DNA from: Caballeronia catudaia
Lineage (GTDB): Bacteria > Pseudomonadota > Gammaproteobacteria > Burkholderiales > Burkholderiaceae
DNA length: 64,000 bases
Assembly: GCF_001544755.2 (NCBI RefSeq)
Contig: NZ_FCOF02000002.1
Span: 291,931 to 355,930, forward strand
Direction of reading: 5' to 3'
This document shows, piece by piece, positions 59,032 to 64,000 of the stretch. The notes below the pieces were generated by a model. The model was not told the DNA's origin, ran no database searches, and was given only the letters and a program-made list of their open reading frames with translations. The translations under genes and the position numbers were made by a program. The number at the start of each line of letters is the position of its first letter. Within the stretch, counting starts at the first letter, position 1.

Positions 59032-59912
59032 CTGCGCGCATGCGTGCGCGCGTAATCGGCGCGCACGAGCGTCCAGTCGATCAACTCGCGAATCACGCGG
59101 TCGCGGTCTAGGTCGTTGAGCGTTTCATGCGCGCCGCCTTCGACAATCGCGAGCGTGCTGTCGGTTGAGCCCGCGTTAGCCTCGAATTCGCGGCTGCCGG
59201 CAGGATCGCAGATCGCGTCCGCCGAGCCGTAAAAGACATAGAGCGGCAACGCGATCGCGCCGCGCTTCGCCGCCACGCGCTCCATCCCGGCGAGAATCTG
59301 CGCGGCGGTGCGTGCGGGAACGGCGCCGTGATGCACGAGCGGATCGCGCCGATACGCCTCGACTACGCCCGGCGCGCGTGAAAGCAGCGACGGATCGATG
59401 CTGAACGCGGCCACGCGCGGCACGACCGTTCCCACGATGCGGCTCAGTTTCGCCTTCCAGCGCGGCGTGCCCGCCCCGATCTTCAACGCCGGGCTCGACA
59501 GAATCAGTCCCGCCAGCTTTCTGCCGGGCGCGCGTTCGGCGACGTACAGCGCCGCGATCGTGCCGCCCATGCTGTGGCCCATCAGGAAGAGCGGCGTGTC
59601 GGCGGGCGATGTTGCGGCGCAGGCTTCGAGCAGGACGTCCGCATCGCGCAGGTAGTCGGTGAAGACGCGCACCCAGACGCGATCACCCGATGACTTCCCG
59701 TGCCCGCGCAGATCGATTGCGAGCAACTCGATGCCCGCTGCGTTCAACGCGACCGCAAGCGCGTCGTAGCGTCCCGCATGTTCGCCAAGACCGTGAACCA
59801 GGGCAATGCGCGCCTTGACTTCGACGTCCGGCGCGCTCTGCCAGCGATGCAAAAACAGCTCGACACCGTGTCGCGTCGTGACCGCGCTCGTCGAATAAAT
59901 ATTGCGTGACAT
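59028..59912 (-). CDS. Alpha/beta hydrolase (monoacylglycerol lipase/lysophospholipase type)
   Basis: A 294-residue serine hydrolase (Hydrolase_4). The oxyanion motif is L-V-H-G-L-G-E-H-A-G-R-Y, the nucleophile elbow G-H-S-M-G-G, and the acid and His appear in S-A-D-A-I-C-D and G-G-A-H-E-T-L-N-D. The H-G-L-G-E-H motif is typical of monoglyceride lipases. It would cleave an acyl ester, with the natural substrate unknown. It overlaps the deacetylase-like gene by 4 bases at the stops. Confidence 0.9.
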   Translation of the reverse strand: MSRNIYSTSAVTTRHGVELFLHRWQSAPDVEVKARIALVHGLGEHAGRYDALAVALNAAGIELLAIDLRGHGKSSGDRVWVRVFTDYLRDADVLLEACAATSPADTPLFLMGHSMGGTIAALYVAERAPGRKLAGLILSSPALKIGAGTPRWKAKLSRIVGTVVPRVAAFSIDPSLLSRAPGVVEAYRRDPLVHHGAVPARTAAQILAGMERVAAKRGAIALPLYVFYGSADAICDPAGSREFEANAGSTDSTLAIVEGGAHETLNDLDRDRVIRELIDWTLVRADYARTHARS

Positions 59913-60075
59913 GAGCCGGTAAATTCCTCCACGTTATTAGCCGATCCGAAATCATTATTAAACAGAATGTAACGCGTCCTGTAAAATCGCGGGCTACGTA
60001 TCAACCAGCTACGACAAGCGGCGGCCGGCTGCACGGGTGCTTCGACCCGGCAAGCCTTCCGCCGTTTGCATTTTC

Positions 60076-61110
60076 ATGATCGAAATACGCAATCTCTCGC
60101 AGCGCTTCGCGGGGCCCCGCGGCTGGGTCGAAGCGCTGCACAACGTCAATCTGACGATTCCCGCCGGCGAAGTGTTCGGCATCATCGGGCGCAGCGGCGC
60201 GGGCAAGAGCACGCTGGTTCGCTGCATCAATTTGCTGACGCGGCCGAGCGAAGGCAACGTGATCGTCGACGGACGCGATCTCGTGACGCTCTCGAGCGAC
60301 GCTCTGCGCGCCGCGCGCCGCGATATCGGCATGATCTTTCAACACTTCAATCTGCTGAGCTCGCGCACGGTGTTCGATAACGTCGCGCTGCCGCTCGAAC
60401 TCGCGGGCAAGAAGCGCGCGGAGATCGAGGCGGCCGTGTTGCCGTTGCTCGAGCTCGTCGGCCTGACGACGCACAAGGACAAATATCCCGCGCAGATCAG
60501 CGGCGGGCAGAAGCAGCGCGTGGGCATCGCGCGGGCGCTCGCGAGCAATCCCAAAGTGCTGCTCTCCGATGAAGCCACGTCCGCGCTCGATCCCGAAACC
60601 ACGCGCGCGATTCTCGACCTGCTGCGCAAGATCAATCGCGAGCTCGGGCTCACGATCGTCCTCATCACGCATCAGATGGAAGTCATCAAACAGGTGTGCG
60701 ACCGCGTCGCGGTGCTCGACGCCGGGCGCGTCGTGGAAGAGGGCAAGGTCGTCGATGTCTTCATGCAGCCGCATCACGAAGTCACGCGCGCGCTGATCGG
60801 CGATGTCATCGCGCACGAGTTGCCGCCCGCGCTGAAGGCGCGCGTCATCGAGCGGCTGAAGACCGGCAGCGGCCATTTGCTGCGGCTCGCGTTCACCGGC
60901 TCGGGCGTCGATCAGCCGATTCTTTCGGAGACGATCCGCCGCTACGAGCTCGATTTCAACATCCTGCACGGCCAGATCGACGAGATTCAGGGCCAGGCGT
61001 TCGGCTCGCTCGCGGTGCTCGCGGGCGGGCAGCCGGTGAAGATCGCCGAGGCGATCGAATATCTGCGCGCGCAAGGCGTCGTGGTGGAGGAGTTGTCCCA
61101 TGTTGAGTGA
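60076..61110 (+). CDS. metN: Methionine ABC transporter ATP-binding protein
   Basis: A 344-residue ATPase. The Walker A loop is G-R-S-G-A-G-K-S-T, the signature I-S-G-G-Q-K-Q-R, and Walker B V-L-L-S-D-E-A. The C-terminal NIL domain (about residue 265 on) binds methionine and inhibits transport when the cell is replete. The ATG at 60076 begins [15 protein letters not shown] at 59982-59987 may be the -10. It overlaps metI by 11 bases. Confidence 0.96.
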   Translation: MIEIRNLSQRFAGPRGWVEALHNVNLTIPAGEVFGIIGRSGAGKSTLVRCINLLTRPSEGNVIVDGRDLVTLSSDALRAARRDIGMIFQHFNLLSSRTVFDNVALPLELAGKKRAEIEAAVLPLLELVGLTTHKDKYPAQISGGQKQRVGIARALASNPKVLLSDEATSALDPETTRAILDLLRKINRELGLTIVLITHQMEVIKQVCDRVAVLDAGRVVEEGKVVDVFMQPHHEVTRALIGDVIAHELPPALKARVIERLKTGSGHLLRLAFTGSGVDQPILSETIRRYELDFNILHGQIDEIQGQAFGSLAVLAGGQPVKIAEAIEYLRAQGVVVEELSHVE

Positions 61111-61753
61111 AATGTTCGACATGTTCGTCCAGTCGTTCTGGGAAACGCTGATCATGGTCGGCATCTCGGGACTCGTCGGCGCGGCGATCGGCTTGCCGTT
61201 GGGCGTCTTGCTCTATCTCACGGACCGCGATGGCGTGCTGCAGAACCTCGGCGTGAATCGCGGGCTCGGCGGCGTCGTGAACGCGGTGCGCTCGACGCCG
61301 TTCATCATTCTGCTCGTCGCGGTGATTCCGTTCACGCGGCTCGTGGTCGGCTCGTCGATCGGGACGGCGGCCGCCGTCGTGCCGCTGACGATCGCGGCCG
61401 CGCCGTTCATCGCGCGTCTCGTGGAGACGGCGTTGCGCGAAGTGGATCGCGGGCTCATCGAAGCCGCGCAGGCGATGGGCGCGACGACATCGCAAATCGT
61501 GTTCAAGGTGTTGTTGCCGGAATCGCTGCCGGGCGTCGTCGCGGGATTGACGATCACGTTCGTGTCGCTCGTCGGCTACTCGGCGATGGCGGGCGCGATC
61601 GGCGGCGGCGGGCTCGGCGATCTCGGCATCCGCTATGGCTATCAGCGCTTCCTGCCTGAAGTGATGCTGACCGTCGTCGTGATTCTCATCGTGTTCGTGC
61701 AGCTCGTGCAGTCGTTCGGTGACTGGCTCGTGCGCCGACTGAGCCACAAATAA
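61100..61753 (+). CDS. metI: Methionine ABC transporter permease
   Basis: A 217-residue permease with five or six membrane segments and the coupling-loop motif [13 protein letters not shown]. It passes D- and L-methionine through the inner membrane with MetN. GGAGGAG precedes the start, and the overlap with metN implies coupled translation. Confidence 0.96.
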   Translation: MLSEMFDMFVQSFWETLIMVGISGLVGAAIGLPLGVLLYLTDRDGVLQNLGVNRGLGGVVNAVRSTPFIILLVAVIPFTRLVVGSSIGTAAAVVPLTIAAAPFIARLVETALREVDRGLIEAAQAMGATTSQIVFKVLLPESLPGVVAGLTITFVSLVGYSAMAGAIGGGGLGDLGIRYGYQRFLPEVMLTVVVILIVFVQLVQSFGDWLVRRLSHK

Positions 61754-61775
61754 CTCATCTACAGGAGACCAATCC

Positions 61776-62567
61776 ATGCAACGTCGATTCATTCTGAAGT
61801 TCGCCGCCGCGCTGCTGAGCGCTACGCTTTTCAACGTAGCCCACGCCGAGGACGCCATCAAGATGGGTGTGACGGGCGGCCCGCACGCACAGATCATGGA
61901 CGTGGTGAAACAGGTCGCCGCGAAGAACGGCCTGAAGATCACGGTCGTCGAATTCTCGGATTACGTGCAGCCGAACGCCGCGCTCGCATCCGGCGATCTC
62001 GATGCGAACAGCTATCAGCATCTGCCGTATCTCGACGCGCAGGTGAAGGATCGCGGCTACAAGCTCATCAAGGTCGCGGACACGGTCACGTTCCCGATGG
62101 GCATCTATTCGAAGAAGCTGAAGTCGCTGTCGGCGTTGCAGAACGGCGCGCGCATCGCGGTGCCGAACGATCCGGCCAACGGCGGGCGCGCGCTGCTGCT
62201 GCTGCAAAAGCAAGGCTTGATCAAGCTGCGCCCCGACGCGGGCCTGAAAGCGACACCGATCGATATCGTCGAGAACCCGAAGAAGCTGAAGATCGTCGAA
62301 CTCGACGCGGCGCAGATTCCGCGCTCGCTAGACGACGTCGACGCTGCCGCCATCAACACGAACTTCGCGATGGAAGCGGGCCTGAAGCCGAAGTCCGATG
62401 CGATCGCAATCGAAGACCCGCGCGGTCCGTACGTGAACATCATCGCGATTCGCGCGTCCGACAAGGACAAGCCGTGGGTCGCCAAGCTGGTCGCGGCGTA
62501 TCACTCGCCGGAGGTGAAGCAGTTCGTCGAGGGCAAATATGCGGGGGCGGTGATTACGGCCTGGTAA
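61776..62567 (+). CDS. metQ: Methionine-binding protein
   Basis: A 263-residue NlpA/MetQ-family binding protein. The mature part has V-G-V-T-G-G-P-H-type sequence (here M-G-V-T-G-G-P-H-A-Q-I) and F-S-D-Y-V-Q-P-N-A-A-L, the methionine-site region. The signal peptide ends H-A-E without the lipobox Cys found in E. coli MetQ, so this one is probably soluble. AGGAGA precedes the start. It is the last gene of metNIQ. Confidence 0.95.
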   Translation: MQRRFILKFAAALLSATLFNVAHAEDAIKMGVTGGPHAQIMDVVKQVAAKNGLKITVVEFSDYVQPNAALASGDLDANSYQHLPYLDAQVKDRGYKLIKVADTVTFPMGIYSKKLKSLSALQNGARIAVPNDPANGGRALLLLQKQGLIKLRPDAGLKATPIDIVENPKKLKIVELDAAQIPRSLDDVDAAAINTNFAMEAGLKPKSDAIAIEDPRGPYVNIIAIRASDKDKPWVAKLVAAYHSPEVKQFVEGKYAGAVITAW

Positions 62568-62697
62568 TCGTTTTCGGTGACGGATGCGGGTTTTCGCGGA
62601 TATAAATAGAACGATCGTTCGATAAAAATAGACCGATTCCTATTGCACAACGGCCCGACCCACCCGCTTGTGGAGGGGCGAGGCGACGCGTCGCTCG

Positions 62698-62703
62698 TAT
62701 AAT
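62698..62703 (+). promoter_or_regulatory. Consensus -10 box upstream of etfB
   Basis: A perfect TATAAT lies 45 bases before the etfB start. No convincing -35 is found at 16-18 bases. Confidence 0.55.
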
Positions 62704-62742
62704 GACGCTGGGTTGACGTAATCGTAACTTTGGAGCGTGTGC

Positions 62743-63492
62743 ATGAAAATTCTGGTGCCAGTCAAGCGCGTGGTCGACTACAACGTGAAGGTCCGTGTGA
62801 AATCGGATAACACCGGTGTCGATATCGCCAACGTGAAGATGTCGATGAACCCGTTCGACGAGATCGCTGTTGAAGAAGCGGTCCGGTTGAGGGAAGCGGG
62901 TGTTGCTACCGAAGTGATCGCCGTGTCGTGCGGCGTGACGCAATGTCAGGAGACGTTGCGCACCGCACTGGCTATCGGCGCGGATCGCGCGATTCTCGTC
63001 GAATCCGCGGATGAATTGCAGCCGCTGGCGGTCGCGAAGATTTTGAAAGCGCTGGTCGATCAGGAAAAGCCTGAGTTGATCATCCTCGGCAAGCAGGCGA
63101 TCGATGACGATTCGAATCAGACCGGTCAGATGCTTGCTGCGCTGGCGGGTTTGCCGCAGGCGACGTTCGCATCGAAGGTCGTGATCGCCGATGGTAAGGC
63201 CACGGTTTCGCGCGAAGTCGACGGCGGCGCGGAAACGCTGTCGCTGAAGCTTCCCGCTGTTGTCACGACGGACCTGCGTCTGAACGAGCCGCGCTATGTG
63301 ACGCTGCCGAACATCATGAAGGCGAAGAAGAAGCCGCTGACGACGGTGAAGCCCGCGGATCTGGGCGTCGATGTCGCGCCGCGTCTGAAGACGCTGAAAG
63401 TCACCGAGCCTCCGAAGCGCAGCGCGGGCGTCATGGTGCCGGACGTAAAGACGCTGGTCGAAAAGCTGAAGACCGAAGCCAAGGTGCTGTAA
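62743..63492 (+). CDS. etfB: Electron transfer flavoprotein beta subunit
   Basis: A 249-residue EtfB. It begins [14 protein letters not shown] and contains the AMP-site region [14 protein letters not shown]. The late [10 protein letters not shown] segment is typical. With EtfA it carries electrons from acyl-CoA dehydrogenases to ETF:ubiquinone oxidoreductase. GGAG precedes the start; etfA follows after 15 bases. Confidence 0.97.
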   Translation: MKILVPVKRVVDYNVKVRVKSDNTGVDIANVKMSMNPFDEIAVEEAVRLREAGVATEVIAVSCGVTQCQETLRTALAIGADRAILVESADELQPLAVAKILKALVDQEKPELIILGKQAIDDDSNQTGQMLAALAGLPQATFASKVVIADGKATVSREVDGGAETLSLKLPAVVTTDLRLNEPRYVTLPNIMKAKKKPLTTVKPADLGVDVAPRLKTLKVTEPPKRSAGVMVPDVKTLVEKLKTEAKVL

Positions 63493-63507
63493 AGGGAGAC
63501 GCGAAAA

Positions 63508-64000
63508 ATGACGATTCTGGTAATTGCGGAACACGATAACGCGTCGATCAAGGCAGCGACGCTGAACACGGTTGCGGCTGCTGCGAAGATCGGCGGCGAT
63601 ATTCACGTGCTGGTTGCAGGTTCGAACGCGCAAAGCGCGGCGGATGCGGCGGCGAAGATCGCGGGCGTGGCGAAAGTGCTGCTCGCCGATGCGCCTCAAC
63701 TCGCCGATGGCCTCGCGGAAAATGTCGAAGCGACGGTGCTGAACATCGCGAAGGACTATTCGCACATTCTGGCTCCGGCGACGGCTTACGGTAAGAACAT
63801 CGCGCCGCGTATCGCCGCGCATCTCGATGTCGCGCAGATCAGCGACATCACCGCCGTCGATAGCGCCGACACGTTCGAACGTCCGATCTACGCGGGCAAC
63901 GCGATCGCCATCGTGCAGTCGAGCGATCCGATCAAGGTCATCACCGTGCGATCGACGGGATTCGATCCGGTTGCAGCCGAAGGCGGCAGCGCAGCAGTCG
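63508..64000 (+). CDS. etfA: Electron transfer flavoprotein alpha subunit (partial, C-terminus outside window)
   Basis: The first 164 residues are visible. It begins M-T-I-L-V-I-A-E-H-D-N-A and continues with A-G-V-A-K-V-L-L-A-D and H-I-L-A-P-A-T-A-Y-G-K-N-I-A-P-R, typical of the EtfA N-terminal domain. The C-terminal FAD-binding domain lies beyond the edge. GGGAGA precedes the ATG, and it pairs with etfB. Confidence 0.95.
   Translation, partial: MTILVIAEHDNASIKAATLNTVAAAAKIGGDIHVLVAGSNAQSAADAAAKIAGVAKVLLADAPQLADGLAENVEATVLNIAKDYSHILAPATAYGKNIAPRIAAHLDVAQISDITAVDSADTFERPIYAGNAIAIVQSSDPIKVITVRSTGFDPVAAEGGSAAV

Noticed and set aside
59913..60075. SAM or SAH riboswitch before metN
   Set aside because: I see no consensus core or pseudoknot-like arrangement of a known SAM riboswitch; only a -10-like TAAAAT.

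Overview
The window is GC-rich, densely coding chromosomal DNA from a beta-proteobacterium of the Burkholderiaceae. The gene families, the order gyrA-serC-pheA-tyrA-aroA-cmk-rpsA-ihfB-lapAB-ugd-rfaE-hldD-cysM, the fds-type formate dehydrogenase and a tmRNA tag of ANDDTFALAA fit Burkholderia sensu lato; Caballeronia or Paraburkholderia is my best guess. I see no insertion sequence, integrase, phage gene, CRISPR array or rRNA. The only stable RNA gene I can name is tmRNA.

Region by region. 1-4.1 kb: the start of a urea ABC transporter operon (urtA, urtB and a truncated urtC, minus strand) behind a textbook sigma-54 promoter. 4.3-8.0 kb: a catabolic group (MFS permease, short-chain dehydrogenase, aldehyde dehydrogenase). 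8.2-16.1 kb: pyrophosphatase, a GIY-YIG protein, an acyltransferase, glutamine-dependent NAD synthetase next to a PII gene, a CPA2 antiporter, and a class I amidotransferase with a long disordered N-terminus. 16.1-20.2 kb: a DUF2968 protein, an unknown single-pass membrane protein, a GNAT enzyme and a citrate-type MFS permease. 20.2-22.6 kb: an arsenic operon arsR-(arsI remnant)-acr3-arsH. 22.6-27.8 kb: a TPR/glycosyltransferase protein, an ArsR-family regulator with a perfect palindromic operator, a CDF metal exporter and an FAD monooxygenase.

27.8-34.2 kb: the NAD-dependent molybdenum formate dehydrogenase fdsGBAD with its divergent regulator. 34.3-35.5 kb: a small secreted protein, an RNA-rich stretch with opposed terminators, and tmRNA. 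35.5-38 kb: gph, ubiG and an OmpA-family protein on the minus strand. 38.6-56.6 kb: a plus-strand housekeeping block covering gyrA, serine and aromatic amino acid synthesis, CMP kinase, ribosomal protein S1, IHF-beta, the LapAB regulators of LPS synthesis, UDP-glucuronate and ADP-heptose synthesis, a ComEA-like protein and cysteine synthase B. 56.6-64 kb: mltB, a histone-deacetylase-like hydrolase, an alpha/beta hydrolase, the methionine importer metNIQ, and etfB with a truncated etfA.

Several blocks hang together. The urt promoter and PII-NadE both point to nitrogen control. LapAB, Ugd, RfaE1 and HldD serve the cell envelope. SerC, PheA, TyrA and AroA share one long likely transcript with cmk-rpsA-ihfB. 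The most unusual observations are an in-frame deletion remnant of arsI that keeps its translational coupling, a displaced second copy of the serC 3' end behind a palindromic element, a GyrA quinolone-determining region with Ala83 and Glu87, and a gene-free stretch bounded by opposed terminators that may encode small RNAs.
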